Below are positions 40,125 through 49,086 of a stretch of DNA of 64,000 nt, piece after piece. The stretch covers positions 372,001 through 436,000 of the forward strand of contig NZ_JACCFP010000001.1 in assembly GCF_013410655.1 (NCBI RefSeq), written 5' to 3'. Numbering within the stretch: the first letter of the stretch is position 1; each line of letters starts with the position of its first letter. The stretch comes from Nocardioides thalensis (GTDB taxonomy: Bacteria; Actinomycetota; Actinomycetes; Propionibacteriales; Nocardioidaceae). The position numbers and the translations under genes are program-made. The notes beneath the pieces were generated by a model. The model made no database searches. It saw only the letters and a program-made list of their open reading frames with translations, and had not been told where the DNA came from.

Positions 40125-40592
40125 TCAGATCTTCGAGAGCTGGAAGACCGGGATCACCCGATCGGTGGTGTCCTGGTAGCGCTGGTAGTTGGGCCAGATG
40201 ACGTTCATCGCCGACCACGCCCTGTCCCGCTCGTCGCCCTCCAGCTCCCGCCAGGTCACCGTCAGGTCGCGGCCGCCGTAGCGGATCTGCGCCGTCTCGG
40301 AGGCCCGCAGGTTGGCCGCCCACACCGGCGGCTTCGGCGCGCCGAAGGACGACCCCGCGATCAGCCAGTCGGCGCCGTACGGCACGCAGAGCAAGGGAGT
40401 GGACCGCGCGATGCCGGACTTCCGGCCCTTCACCGTGAGCATCAGGCTCGGCAGCCCGGCGAGCCCGACCAGCGCGACCCGGCCGCGGGTCAGCCGCTGC
40501 AGCTGCTTGTCGATCCAGGTGATCTGCGGCAGCAGCCGCGGCATCCAGGAGAACGACCCGAGCTTGACGGCGATCGGCGTGAGCAGCCCCAT
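40125..40592 (-). CDS. Nitroreductase-family deazaflavin-dependent oxidoreductase (DUF385/Ddn-like)
   Basis: A 155-residue split-barrel protein of the F420-dependent nitroreductase family typical of actinobacteria. The family pattern is visible: LMLTVKGRKSGIARSTPLLCV, DWLIAGSSFGAPKPPVWAANLRA, IRYGGRDLTVTWRELEGDERDRAW and the C-terminal YQDTTDRVIPVFQL. Members use reduced F420 to reduce quinones, nitro compounds or other electrophiles; the substrate here is unknown. TAGCCT lies 8 bases upstream of the ATG, so the transcript may lack a leader. Confidence 0.85.
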   Translation of the reverse strand: MGLLTPIAVKLGSFSWMPRLLPQITWIDKQLQRLTRGRVALVGLAGLPSLMLTVKGRKSGIARSTPLLCVPYGADWLIAGSSFGAPKPPVWAANLRASETAQIRYGGRDLTVTWRELEGDERDRAWSAMNVIWPNYQRYQDTTDRVIPVFQLSKI

Positions 40593-40624
40593 GGCCCGCG
40601 AGGCTAACGGTCCCCGACGACGAG

Positions 40625-40658
40625 CGGGGCGCCAACCGGTGATCCGGATGGCGCCCCG
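40625..40658 (-). terminator. Hairpin terminator after the Pro/Gly-rich membrane protein gene
   Basis: GGGGCGCCA (40626-40634) pairs perfectly with TGGCGCCCC (40649-40657), plus one outer C-G pair, with a 14-base loop, about 24 bases beyond the stop codon of the gene at 40682. Confidence 0.65.
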
Positions 40659-40681
40659 TCGTGGTGTTGCGAGCTGCTCGG

Positions 40682-41584
40682 TCAGGCGGCGACGGCCTGG
40701 CCGGTGAGGCTCTTGTACATGTAGGCGGTGCCGAGGAGGACCACCGGGATGGCGGCCAGCAGGCCGACCAGGCAGACGAGCTCGCCGACCAGGATGATCA
40801 GCAGGCTGACCAGGTACCAGATGATCGTCGGGCCCAGGTTGTCCTTGACCAGGTTGAAGCTGGCCTTGATCGAGTCGACCGGCGAAAGGTTCTTGTCGAT
40901 CAGGAAGTACAGCGCGTACTGGCTGGCGAACCCGAAGATCAGGCCGGGGACGTAGCAGAGGATCGAGCCGATCGCGACACCCGCGCCGATCAGGAGGCTG
41001 AGCACGATGACCGGGCCGAGGTTCTGGAACTTGAAGACGTCGCCGGCCTTGAACGGCAGCCCGTTGGTGACCCCGAGCATCCCGCGGATCATCCCGGACC
41101 CGACGACCTGGGCGTAGACGAAGAACAGCCCGAAGGTCAGGGCCATGACGAGCATCGTCACGAAGAACCCGGCGCCGCCGGTGTCGTACTCGGTGCAGTA
41201 GCCGAACGAGTCGCGGTCGACGCACTCCAGCCCGTCGCCGGCGAGCACGGCGAACACGAGGAAGAACCCGACCCCGAGGATGACCAGCGCGCCGATGAAG
41301 ATCGCCAGCGCGGCGATGATCATCTGGCTCATGTTGGCCTGGAACTTGGCCCACGACCAGCTGACCACGGTGCCCACGTCGGGAGCGCTGCCCCCGACCG
41401 GTGCGCCGCCGTAGCCACCACCGGGAGGCTGGGGAGGACCGCCGTACCCACCGCCACCGGGAGGCTGCGGAGGACCGCCGTACCCACCGCCACCCGGCGG
41501 CTGCGGCGGTACGCCGCCGCCCGGAGGCTGCGGCGGGGGCGGGCCGCCGAAGTTCGGCGGGGGAGGCGGCTGGTTGCCCGACAT
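40682..41584 (-). CDS. Integral membrane protein with Pro/Gly-rich N-terminal tail
   Basis: A 300-residue protein. Residues 1-65 are a low-complexity cytoplasmic tail of repeated GGGGYGGPPQPP-type units. The rest has about six hydrophobic segments with long loops (WAKFQANMSQMIIAALAIFIGAL, LIGAGVAIGSILCYVPGLIFGF). The repeated pattern around a SxKASFNLVKDN loop resembles the DUF975/DUF975-like and glycerophosphoryl-diester-phosphodiesterase membrane-domain families of unknown role. ATG 41584 is preferred over the ATG 15 bases upstream because AAGGAG lies 7 bases before it. The DNA repeats in the tail coding region may be unstable. Confidence 0.75.
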   Translation of the reverse strand: MSGNQPPPPPNFGGPPPPQPPGGGVPPQPPGGGGYGGPPQPPGGGGYGGPPQPPGGGYGGAPVGGSAPDVGTVVSWSWAKFQANMSQMIIAALAIFIGALVILGVGFFLVFAVLAGDGLECVDRDSFGYCTEYDTGGAGFFVTMLVMALTFGLFFVYAQVVGSGMIRGMLGVTNGLPFKAGDVFKFQNLGPVIVLSLLIGAGVAIGSILCYVPGLIFGFASQYALYFLIDKNLSPVDSIKASFNLVKDNLGPTIIWYLVSLLIILVGELVCLVGLLAAIPVVLLGTAYMYKSLTGQAVAA

Positions 41585-41606
41585 AGGGGACTCCTTCATG
41601 AAAACG

Positions 41607-41624
41607 GGGCGGGCGGACCCGCCC
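41607..41624 (-). promoter_or_regulatory. Attenuator-like hairpin in the membrane-protein leader
   Basis: A perfect 7-bp GGGCGGG/CCCGCCC stem with 4-base loop, followed on the minus strand by CG and TTTT, sits about 20 bases upstream of the ribosome site of the gene at 40682. It has the form of an intrinsic terminator in a leader. Confidence 0.4.
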
Positions 41625-41745
41625 GGGTGCCGCTCAATCTAGACCTTCCCGACCCTCGTGGAAGGCAGAAAACGGCTCCGTTCACAGCAGGTTCGTCCTT
41701 CGGGAGGATGTCGCGACGGGTTGCCGTGCCGTTCAACTCCGCGTC

Positions 41746-43260
41746 GTGCTCCCGCCCTACCGTCCGCACGTGATCCTCGTCCGTGGCCTCGTCGGCAGCG
41801 TGCTGGTGCTGCTCGGTGGTCTCGTCGTCTCCGTGCTCCCCCCGTCGGCGCCGGTGCTGCGCTCGGGGCTGCTCGAAGCGCTGCGTGGCGCGGAGGCAGG
41901 CCGGATGTCCGCACTCACGGTGGTGCTGATCGGGCTCGGCCTGCTGGCGAGCGCCTGGCTCGCACTGTGCCGCCACGTGGCGCTCGCCGAGGGCGAGGAC
42001 CGCGTGGACGCGCTCGACCTGGTGCGCTTCGCCACGATGCTCTGGTCGGCGCCGCTCGTGCTGGCGCCGCCGCTGTTCTCCCGCGACGGCTGGTCGTACG
42101 CCGCGCAGGGGATGCTCGCGCAGGTCGGCCTGTCGCCGTACGAGCACGGCCCGGAGGTGCTCAAGCCGCAGGGCGACTGGGCGCCCTTCCACTGGGAGCC
42201 CGACCCGATCGTGCAGGCGGTCGACCCGATGTGGCTCGACACCGCTACGCCGTACGGCCCGCTCCCGCTGGTCTTCGGCGAGCTGTTCGCCGGCGCGACG
42301 GGCAACCCGTGGATGCTCGCGATCGCCCACCGCGGGCTGGCGCTCGCCGGCCTGCTGATGCTCGCGTGGGCGGTGCCGCGGATGGCGGCGTGGACGGGCG
42401 TCAACCCGGCTCTCGCGTCGGCGATCGTGCTGGTCTCACCGCTGATGATCGCCAATGGTGTGGGCGGACTCCACAACGACCTGCTGATGGTGGGACTGAT
42501 GGCCGTCGCGCTCGTGGTGGCGGTCGAGCGCGGCTGGGTCTGGGGCGCCGCCCTCGGCGGCCTCGCCGCCGCGGTCAAGGTGCCCGGTGGGTTGGTCTGC
42601 ATCGCCGTCGCCCTGGTGACGCTGCCGGTCGCGGCGACCCTGCTCGACCGGATCAAGCGGCTCGCGCTCGTCGGCCTGGTGTCGCTCGCGGTGCTCTTCG
42701 GCCTGGGAGCCGCCACCGGGCTGGGCAGCGGCTGGATCGAGGCGCTCACCGTCCCCGGCACGATCAACACCCCGCTGTCGATCACGACGCTGACCGGCGG
42801 GATCCTCGACTGGCTGGCCGGCCTGCTCGGCCTCGGGCTGGAGCCGGCCGTGTTCCGCGACTTCATCCGCGGGCTCGGGATGCTCGGGATCCTCGGCGTC
42901 CTCGGATGGGTCGCACTCCGGTGGCGCACCGGCGACCGTGCCGCCGGCGTGGGCGCCGCGGCGGTGACCGCCGGCGCGTTCGTGGTGCTCTGCCCGGTGG
43001 TGCACCTCTGGTACTTCCTGGTGCTCCCACCGTTCCTCGCGGCGATGAAGCTGGGCCGGATCGCGATGCTGTCGCTGCTGTCCCTGTCGGTGATCTTCGG
43101 GCTGGTCGCGCCGCTCGACTCCTCGCTGCACGGCGCCTACCTGGCGATCGTCCTCGGCTGCATGACGCTCGCGGTGCTGGTGCCGGTGCTGCTGCTGACC
43201 CGCCGGGCGCGGGAGCGGATGGAGCGGATCGCGGCGTCGCGTTGGCTCGTGTCGTCGTGA
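41746..43260 (+). CDS. Polyprenol-phosphate-mannose-type alpha-mannosyltransferase (MptA/MptB-like)
   Basis: A 504-residue membrane protein with about 13 hydrophobic segments and extracytoplasmic loops containing acidic motifs (LFSRDGWSYAAQG, YGPLPLVFGELF). This arrangement fits the GT-C fold alpha-1,6-mannosyltransferases that elongate lipomannan in actinobacteria using polyprenyl-phosphate mannose. The donor and acceptor are inferred from family only. The start is uncertain: GTG 41746 has no good ribosome site and GTG 41770 is possible. The stop overlaps the GTG of the next glycosyltransferase (GTGA). Confidence 0.8.
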   Translation: MLPPYRPHVILVRGLVGSVLVLLGGLVVSVLPPSAPVLRSGLLEALRGAEAGRMSALTVVLIGLGLLASAWLALCRHVALAEGEDRVDALDLVRFATMLWSAPLVLAPPLFSRDGWSYAAQGMLAQVGLSPYEHGPEVLKPQGDWAPFHWEPDPIVQAVDPMWLDTATPYGPLPLVFGELFAGATGNPWMLAIAHRGLALAGLLMLAWAVPRMAAWTGVNPALASAIVLVSPLMIANGVGGLHNDLLMVGLMAVALVVAVERGWVWGAALGGLAAAVKVPGGLVCIAVALVTLPVAATLLDRIKRLALVGLVSLAVLFGLGAATGLGSGWIEALTVPGTINTPLSITTLTGGILDWLAGLLGLGLEPAVFRDFIRGLGMLGILGVLGWVALRWRTGDRAAGVGAAAVTAGAFVVLCPVVHLWYFLVLPPFLAAMKLGRIAMLSLLSLSVIFGLVAPLDSSLHGAYLAIVLGCMTLAVLVPVLLLTRRARERMERIAASRWLVSS

Positions 43261-44585
43261 CTCGGTGGTGGCCGTTCGGGCTGGCGCTCGCGGCTGCCGG
43301 GGTCGCGGGGGTCGTGCTCGACCAGACGCGAGGGTTGCTCGATCTCGAGGTGTACCGGTACGGCGGGCGGGCGGCGCTCGACGGACTCCCGCTGTACGGC
43401 GGGCGGGACCCGGTCACTGATCTGCCGTTCACCTATCCGCCGGTGGCGGCCCTGCTCATGGCGCCGCTGGCCGTGTTGCCGGGTGTGGTCGCTTCCTCTC
43501 TCTGGACCGTGCTGTCCGTGGGGGCGCTGGTCGCTGTCGTCGGGATTGCGGTGGGTGAGGTGGGCCGGCGCGTGCGAGGCCCGGGGCCCCGCGACCCGGC
43601 GTCCTCCGGGCTTGGTCGCTCCGCCGCGCGGCGGCGCTCGGTGGTTGCGCGCTTCTTCGGTCGGGGCGCCGGCGCGTCGTCGCGAAATCGCCCGGAGGGC
43701 GCCGGGTCGCGGGACCCCGGGTGGGCGTGCCGGCCCAGCTCAGCGGCCGCGGTGGTCGGGGTTGCTGCTGCTTGTGTGGTGCTGGAGCCTGTGTGGCTCA
43801 CGCTGGCGTTCGGTCAGGTCAACCTGCTGCTGATGCTGCTGGTCGTGGTGGACCTGCTGGTGCCGGACCGGCGGTGGGCGGGGGTGTTGGTCGGGCTCGC
43901 TGCCGGGATCAAGCTGACTCCGCTGGTGTTCGTGGTGATGCTCGTGCTCGTCGGGCGACGGACGGCTGCGGGGCGGGCCGTCGGGGCGTTCCTGGTCACC
44001 GTGGCGGTGGGGTTCGTCGTGCTGCCGGGGACGGCGTGGGTGTTCTGGAGCGAGGCGATCAGCGACCCGGGGCGGGTCGGGGGGCCGGCGTACGCGGGGA
44101 ACCAGTCGGTCTACGGGGCGCTGGCGCGGCTACTGGACGGCGAGCCGCCGCGGGTGCTGTGGGTGGCGGTCGCCGGGGTGCTCGCGGTGGGAGTGCTGGT
44201 GGTGGCGGCGCGGGTGTGGCGCTCGGGGGACCGGGTGCTCGGGACCGGGCTGGCGGGGCTGTCGATGCTGGTGGCGTCGCCGATCTCGTGGACGCACCAC
44301 TGGGTGTGGGCGCTGCTCGTGGGGGTGGCCCTGGTCGCGCGGTCGTGGCGGTGGGGGCTGGCGTGGGCGGCGGTGTTCGTCGCGGCGCCGGGGTGGTGGT
44401 TCCCGCACGGGGCCGAGCGTGAGCACGACTGGGGCCTGGCCGCGCACGTGGTGGGCAACGCCTACCTGCTGGCAGCGCTGGTGGTCGCGGCGTGGGCCGC
44501 GTGGTGGGTGCGGCCGGGGTCAGGCGGTCGCGGCCGCGACGCCGTCACCGGCGTGGATCGCGAGCATGCTCTCGACGGTGCGTGA
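43257..44585 (+). CDS. Glycosyltransferase 87 family membrane protein, interrupted in frame by a palindromic element
   Basis: A 442-residue GT-C type transferase (DUF2029/GT87, mannosyltransferases of phosphatidylinositol mannoside or lipomannan synthesis). Typical features are LLDLEVYRYGGRAALDGLPLY near residue 23, PFTYPPVAALL, LAFGQVNLLLMLLVVVDLL and the SPISWTHHWVW segment. Residues about 102-160 are a hydrophilic Arg/Gly-rich stretch encoded by a 177-bp imperfect palindrome, placed between two membrane segments. Family members lack such a stretch there, so activity may or may not be kept. The last 66 bases overlap the convergent glycosyltransferase. Confidence 0.8.
   Translation: MTRWWPFGLALAAAGVAGVVLDQTRGLLDLEVYRYGGRAALDGLPLYGGRDPVTDLPFTYPPVAALLMAPLAVLPGVVASSLWTVLSVGALVAVVGIAVGEVGRRVRGPGPRDPASSGLGRSAARRRSVVARFFGRGAGASSRNRPEGAGSRDPGWACRPSSAAAVVGVAAACVVLEPVWLTLAFGQVNLLLMLLVVVDLLVPDRRWAGVLVGLAAGIKLTPLVFVVMLVLVGRRTAAGRAVGAFLVTVAVGFVVLPGTAWVFWSEAISDPGRVGGPAYAGNQSVYGALARLLDGEPPRVLWVAVAGVLAVGVLVVAARVWRSGDRVLGTGLAGLSMLVASPISWTHHWVWALLVGVALVARSWRWGLAWAAVFVAAPGWWFPHGAEREHDWGLAAHVVGNAYLLAALVVAAWAAWWVRPGSGGRGRDAVTGVDREHALDGA
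43561..43737. repeat. 177-bp palindromic repeat element (REP/MITE-like) inside a coding region
   Basis: Arms 43580-43611 and 43690-43721 (32 nt each) are inverted copies with only two mismatches. Outer flanks also pair at nine bases (TGGGCCGGC at 43561 and its complement ending 43737). The loop shows further weaker pairing. The whole unit is 59 codons long and keeps the host frame. Confidence 0.7.
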
Positions 44586-45635
44586 CCACGGGAATTGCTC
44601 GGCCCGCAGGCGCGCCGCCGTACGGCGCTCCGCGGCCGGCCGGGCCGCGAGCTCGAGGACGGCGTCGGCCAACGAGACCGGGTCGGGCTGACCCCACGCT
44701 CCGCAGCGGCCGTCGACCAGCTCGCGGGCGCCGCCGCGGGACGCGGTGACGACCGGGGTGCCGCTGGCGAGCGACTCGAGGACGGCCAGGCCGAACGTCT
44801 CGCCGGGGCACACCGAGAGCGCGATGTCGGCGGCGGCGATCCGGCGGCTGAGCTCCTCGCGACCGTCGACGAAGCCGTGGAACGTCACCGGTGCGCCGCG
44901 GGCGATGTCCTCGAGCTCGTCGAGGTGCGGTCCCTCGCCGTACACGTCCATCTGCACGGGCACACCCCGGCGGTGGAGCTCGACGGCGGTGGCGACCGCG
45001 AGGTGCGGCGACTTCTCCCGGGACAGCCGTCCGACGTGGGTGAGCCGCAGCGTTCCGTCGGACACCGCCTCGCCGGCGTGCGGCCGGAAGGCGTCGAGGT
45101 CGACACCGAGCGGCACCCGCTCGACCGGGCAGCCCGCGGCATCGGCGAGGTGCTGGAACTCGCGCTGCGCGTAGCGGGACGTCACCACGAGAGTGTCGAA
45201 GCTGCGGACGACCAGCCGGTTGACCACGCCGATCGAGACCTTCGACGTCGTCGGCTTGCCGCTGCGCATCGCGAACATGTCGGTGAGCCGCTCGTGCGAG
45301 AGGCAGATCGAGCGGACGCCGGCGCGGCGCGCCCACCAGGCGACGGGGAGCAGCGTCAGCTTGTCGTTCCACTCGATCGAGGTCGGCGCGAACCGCTCGA
45401 GGGTGTCGACGATCCGCCACGGCTCGACGATCAGGCGGTAGCCGCCCCCGACCCGCGGCGCCCGGATCTGCACCACCTCGCCGTGATCGGTCGTCTCCGC
45501 GGAGTCGACGGGGCCGGGGATGACGAGCATCCGGTCGACGCCGGCATCGACATAACCGCGGCCGAGCTCGGCCAGAGCGGTCTTCATCCCTCCCGACGCC
45601 GCCCCGACGAAGTTGGCCAGCTGGGCGATGCGCAC
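44520..45635 (-). CDS. GT4-family glycosyltransferase (probable mannosyltransferase)
   Basis: A 371-residue cytosolic GT-B glycosyltransferase. The N-terminal domain starts MRIAQLANFVGAASGGMKTAL, with the acceptor-side GGM loop. The C-terminal donor site carries HVGRLSREKSPHLAV and the EX7E motif ETFGLAVLE. It resembles actinobacterial PimB/PimC/MgtA-type enzymes that transfer mannose from GDP-mannose to lipids; the exact product is inferred from the neighbouring GT-C enzymes. GTG 45635 is preceded by GAAGG. It is convergent with, and overlaps, the GT87 gene. Confidence 0.85.
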   Translation of the reverse strand: MRIAQLANFVGAASGGMKTALAELGRGYVDAGVDRMLVIPGPVDSAETTDHGEVVQIRAPRVGGGYRLIVEPWRIVDTLERFAPTSIEWNDKLTLLPVAWWARRAGVRSICLSHERLTDMFAMRSGKPTTSKVSIGVVNRLVVRSFDTLVVTSRYAQREFQHLADAAGCPVERVPLGVDLDAFRPHAGEAVSDGTLRLTHVGRLSREKSPHLAVATAVELHRRGVPVQMDVYGEGPHLDELEDIARGAPVTFHGFVDGREELSRRIAAADIALSVCPGETFGLAVLESLASGTPVVTASRGGARELVDGRCGAWGQPDPVSLADAVLELAARPAAERRTAARLRAEQFPWSRTVESMLAIHAGDGVAAATA

Positions 45636-45754
45636 GTGGCGACCTTCGCCGGGGCCGGTGAACGGATCGCTACGCCGGGGTGGAGGTCCGGTGTCGAGTG
45701 CCCGCGACGTGCTCCTTCTCACGTCGGGTTGGAGGCGCGGGCAAGGATGGCCGC

Positions 45755-48061
45755 ATGGGCCTGTTGCGGCGGGGAGCCCCGCGCACGGAGTACGACGAGT
45801 CCGACCTCGAGGTGGGGTCGGTGCCCGATGCGGTGGCGGGGCCGCACGCCGTCGCGGTGGCGCTGAAGCGAGCCGCCGAGCAGATGGGCGTGGTGCGGTC
45901 GGCCCGCAGCCTGCTCAAGCTCAACCAGCCCGACGGCTACGACTGCCCGGGCTGCGCGTGGGCGGACCCCGACCCCGAGCACCGGCACACCGCCGAGTTC
46001 TGCGAGAACGGCGTGAAGGCGGTGGCCGAGGAGGCGACGGCCCGCCGGGTCGACCGCGACTTCTTCGCGGCCCATCCCGTCGCGGAGCTGGCGGGGCACA
46101 GCGACTTCTGGCTCGGTCAGCAGGGCCGGATCACCGAGCCGGTCGTGCTGAGGCCGGGTGACACCCACTACCGGCCGATCGGCTGGGACGAGGCGTTCGC
46201 GCTCGTGGCCGAGCACCTGCGCGGGCTCGCGAGCCCCGACGAGGCCGTCTTCTACACCTCGGGGCGCACCTCCAACGAGGCCGCTTTCGCCTACCAGCTC
46301 CTGGTCCGCGCCTACGGCACCAACAACCTTCCCGACTGCTCGAACATGTGCCACGAGTCGACGTCGGTCGCGCTGCAGGAGACGATCGGCGCCGGCACCG
46401 GCTCGGTCAGCCTCGACGACGTCGAGAGCGCCGACGTCATCGTCGTCGCCGGCCAGAACCCCGGCACCAACCACCCGCGGATGCTCTCGGCGCTCGAGGC
46501 CGCCAAGGATCGCGGCGCCCGGATCCTGGCGATCAACCCGCTGCGCGAGGCCGGGCTCACCCGCTTCAAGAACCCGCAACGCCCTCGCGGCGTCGTCGGA
46601 CCCGGCACCGAGCTCGCCGACCTCCACCTGCCGGTCAAGGTCGGCGGCGACCTCGCGCTGTTCCAGGCGTTCGGCGCCCTGCTCCTCGAGTGGGGCGCGG
46701 TCGACGAGGCGTTCATCGAGGCGCACACCACCGGCTTCGCCTCGTACGCCGAGGGGCTGCGCTCGCTCGACTGGCCGACCGTGCACGACGCGACCGGCCT
46801 GACGCGCGACCAGATCGAGGCGGGGGCGCGGCTCCTGGAGGGTTCCAGCGCCACGGTCTGGTGCTGGGCGATGGGGATCACCCAGCACCGGCACGCCGTC
46901 GCGACGATCAAGGAGATCGCCAACCTGGCGCTGCTGCGCGGCGACATCGGCAAGCCGGGGGCCGGGCTGTGCCCGGTCCGCGGTCACTCCAACGTGCAGG
47001 GCGACCGGACGATGGGGATCTGGGACGCGCCGCCGCCGGCCTTCCTTGACGCGCTGGAGGCGGAGTTCGGGTTCTCGCCGCCGCGCCACGACGGCTTCGA
47101 CACGGTCGAGTCGATCCGCGCCCTGCGCGACGGCCGCGCGAAGGTGTTCGTCGCGATGGGCGGCAACTTCGTCAAGGCCGCACCCGACACCCACGTCACC
47201 GAGCAGGCGATGCGCAACGCCGACCTCACGGTCCAGGCCTCCACGAAGCTCAACCGGTCCCACGTCGTGCCCGGTCGCACCGCGCTGATCCTGCCCGTCC
47301 TCGGGCGCAGCGAGCGCGACCGGACCGGCGGCCGCGAGCAGCGGGTCACGGTCGAGGACTCGATGTCGGCGGTCCACACCTCGCGCGGTCCGCTCACGCC
47401 GGCCTCGCCCCACCTCCGCTCCGAGGTCGACGTCGTGTGCTCGCTCGCCGAGGCGCTGTTCGAGCCCGGCTCGCCGGGCGCCGCGATCCCGTGGGCCGAC
47501 TTCCGTGCCGACTACGGGGCGGTACGGCGCCGCATCGCCCGCGTGGTGCCGGGCTGCACCGACTACGACCTGCGCGTCGACCAGCCGGGCGGATTCGTCA
47601 TGCCCCACCCGCCGCGCGACTCCCGCACCTTCCCGACTCCGGAGCAGAAGGCGGTCTTCACGACCAGCCCGCTGCAGGTCCTGTCCGTCCCGGAGGGACG
47701 CCTGCTGCTGCAGACCCTGCGGTCGCACGACCAGTTCAACACCACCATCTACGGTCTCGACGACCGCTACCGCGGCGTGAAGGGCGGCCGGCGCGTGGTC
47801 TTCGTGCACCCCGAGGACCTCGCTGCCCTGGGCCATGCCGAGGGCGACCTGGTCGACCTGGTCAGCGAGTGGGACGAGGAGGAGCGCCGGGCCCGCGGCT
47901 TCCGGGTCGTCGGCTACGACCAGCCGCGAGGGTGCGCGGCGGCCTACTACCCCGAGGCCAACGAGCTGGTGCCGCTCGACTCCACCGCGGAGGGGAGCCA
48001 GTGCCCGACCTCGAAGGGCGTGGTCGTCCGGCTCGAGGCGGCGGCGAGCCCCGCCGACTAA
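45755..48061 (+). CDS. Molybdopterin-dependent oxidoreductase, FdhF/YdeP family
   Basis: A 768-residue cytoplasmic enzyme related to formate dehydrogenase alpha chains (YdeP type). N-terminal GYDCPGCAWADP has two cysteines but not the full four-cysteine iron-sulfur motif. Family blocks are FYTSGRTSNEAAFAYQLLVRA, SNMCHEST with the probable molybdenum ligand C199, VVAGQNPGTNHPRM, GHSNVQGDRTMG, FVAMGGNFVKA and a C-terminal molybdopterin-dinucleotide-binding domain (RSHDQFNTTIYG). YdeP relatives are linked to acid resistance in enterobacteria; the role here is unknown. No fdhD or electron-transfer subunit is nearby. AAGGAT lies 6 bases before ATG. Confidence 0.87.
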   Translation: MGLLRRGAPRTEYDESDLEVGSVPDAVAGPHAVAVALKRAAEQMGVVRSARSLLKLNQPDGYDCPGCAWADPDPEHRHTAEFCENGVKAVAEEATARRVDRDFFAAHPVAELAGHSDFWLGQQGRITEPVVLRPGDTHYRPIGWDEAFALVAEHLRGLASPDEAVFYTSGRTSNEAAFAYQLLVRAYGTNNLPDCSNMCHESTSVALQETIGAGTGSVSLDDVESADVIVVAGQNPGTNHPRMLSALEAAKDRGARILAINPLREAGLTRFKNPQRPRGVVGPGTELADLHLPVKVGGDLALFQAFGALLLEWGAVDEAFIEAHTTGFASYAEGLRSLDWPTVHDATGLTRDQIEAGARLLEGSSATVWCWAMGITQHRHAVATIKEIANLALLRGDIGKPGAGLCPVRGHSNVQGDRTMGIWDAPPPAFLDALEAEFGFSPPRHDGFDTVESIRALRDGRAKVFVAMGGNFVKAAPDTHVTEQAMRNADLTVQASTKLNRSHVVPGRTALILPVLGRSERDRTGGREQRVTVEDSMSAVHTSRGPLTPASPHLRSEVDVVCSLAEALFEPGSPGAAIPWADFRADYGAVRRRIARVVPGCTDYDLRVDQPGGFVMPHPPRDSRTFPTPEQKAVFTTSPLQVLSVPEGRLLLQTLRSHDQFNTTIYGLDDRYRGVKGGRRVVFVHPEDLAALGHAEGDLVDLVSEWDEEERRARGFRVVGYDQPRGCAAAYYPEANELVPLDSTAEGSQCPTSKGVVVRLEAAASPAD

Positions 48062-48071
48062 CGTTCCTCGC

Positions 48072-49034
48072 GTGAGCAACCCGGAGGCGCGCCCGGACGA
48101 GATGGTCTGCACCGGCGCCGAGTCCACGACGGTCGAGATCATGACCCCGCGGGAGGTACCGCTCGGCGGACCGCGGGCGATGAGCGTCCGCCGTACCCTC
48201 CCGCAGCGCCAGCGCTCCCTGATCGGAGCCTGGTGCTTCCTCGACCACTACGGGCCCGACCCGGTCAGCGAGTCCGGCGGGATGACGGTCGCGCCGCACC
48301 CGCACACGGGGCTGCAGACGGTCAGCTGGCTGTTCCAGGGCGAGATCGAGCATCGCGACAGCGCCGGCAACCGGGCGATGGTGCTGCCGGGCGAGGTCAA
48401 CCTGATGACCGCCGGCCACGGCATCAGCCACTCCGAGGTCTCGACGGCCGACACGACGGTCCTCCACGGCGCCCAGCTGTGGGTCGCCCTCCCCGACGCG
48501 GCCCGTGACACCGCGCCCGGCTTCGAGCACTACGCGCCCGACGAGGTCGCCGGCGACGGCTGGCGGGGCCGGGTGTTCCTCGGCTCGCTGCTCGGCCGTA
48601 CGTCGCCGGTCGCGACGTTCACGCCGCTGCTCGGCGCAGAGATGGTGCTCGACCCGGGTGCCGTCCTCGACCTCGACGTGGACCCGACGTACGAGCACGG
48701 GGTCCTCGTCGACCTCGGCTCGGTGCGCGTCGCGGGCACCGACGCCTCCGCGAACGATCTCGCCTACGTCCCGCCCGGCGGCGACCGCCTCGCGCTGGAG
48801 GCCGGCGCGGAGGGTGCGCGGGTCCTCGTGCTCGGCGGGCCGCCGTTCGGCGAGGCGATCGTGATGTGGTGGAACTTCGTCGGGCGCACCCACGAGGAGG
48901 TCGTCGCCTACCGCGACGCCTGGCAGGCACAGGTGCCCGACCGCACCGACGGCCGGTTCGGGGTGACCGAGGGCGACCTCGACTGGATCCCGGCCCCGCC
49001 GCTGCCCAACGCGCGACTGCGGACGCGGAGCTGA
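48072..49034 (+). CDS. Pirin family protein
   Basis: A 320-residue bicupin. The N-terminal cupin holds the metal-binding pattern of pirins (DHYGPDPV, PHPHTGLQTVSWLFQGEIEHRDS, MTAGHGISHSE), and a second cupin follows with a C-terminal GGPPFGEAIVMWWNFVGRT block. Bacterial pirins can act as quercetin 2,3-dioxygenases or as modulators of enzymes such as pyruvate dehydrogenase; none can be chosen from sequence. GTG 48072 lies 7 bases after TAACGT, which fits a leaderless promoter inside the end of the previous gene. Confidence 0.88.
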   Translation: MSNPEARPDEMVCTGAESTTVEIMTPREVPLGGPRAMSVRRTLPQRQRSLIGAWCFLDHYGPDPVSESGGMTVAPHPHTGLQTVSWLFQGEIEHRDSAGNRAMVLPGEVNLMTAGHGISHSEVSTADTTVLHGAQLWVALPDAARDTAPGFEHYAPDEVAGDGWRGRVFLGSLLGRTSPVATFTPLLGAEMVLDPGAVLDLDVDPTYEHGVLVDLGSVRVAGTDASANDLAYVPPGGDRLALEAGAEGARVLVLGGPPFGEAIVMWWNFVGRTHEEVVAYRDAWQAQVPDRTDGRFGVTEGDLDWIPAPPLPNARLRTRS

Positions 49035-49086
49035 GGCCTGCGGGCCGGCGTACCCGCCTGTCGGCGGGCTCGGCCACGATGGCCCC

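Noticed and set aside
41400..41545. Repetitive DNA resembling a satellite
   Set aside because: It is explained by the Pro/Gly-rich repeated tail of the membrane protein encoded on the minus strand.
43257..44585. GT87 gene as a pseudogene because of the palindromic insert
   Set aside because: The frame remains open, both ends of the family are intact and the insert lies in a loop, so loss of function cannot be claimed.
45719..48142. An 800-codon open frame on the minus strand opposite the molybdopterin oxidoreductase
   Set aside because: Low-complexity Arg/Val/Asp-rich translation with no family pattern; the plus strand encodes a complete FdhF/YdeP protein.
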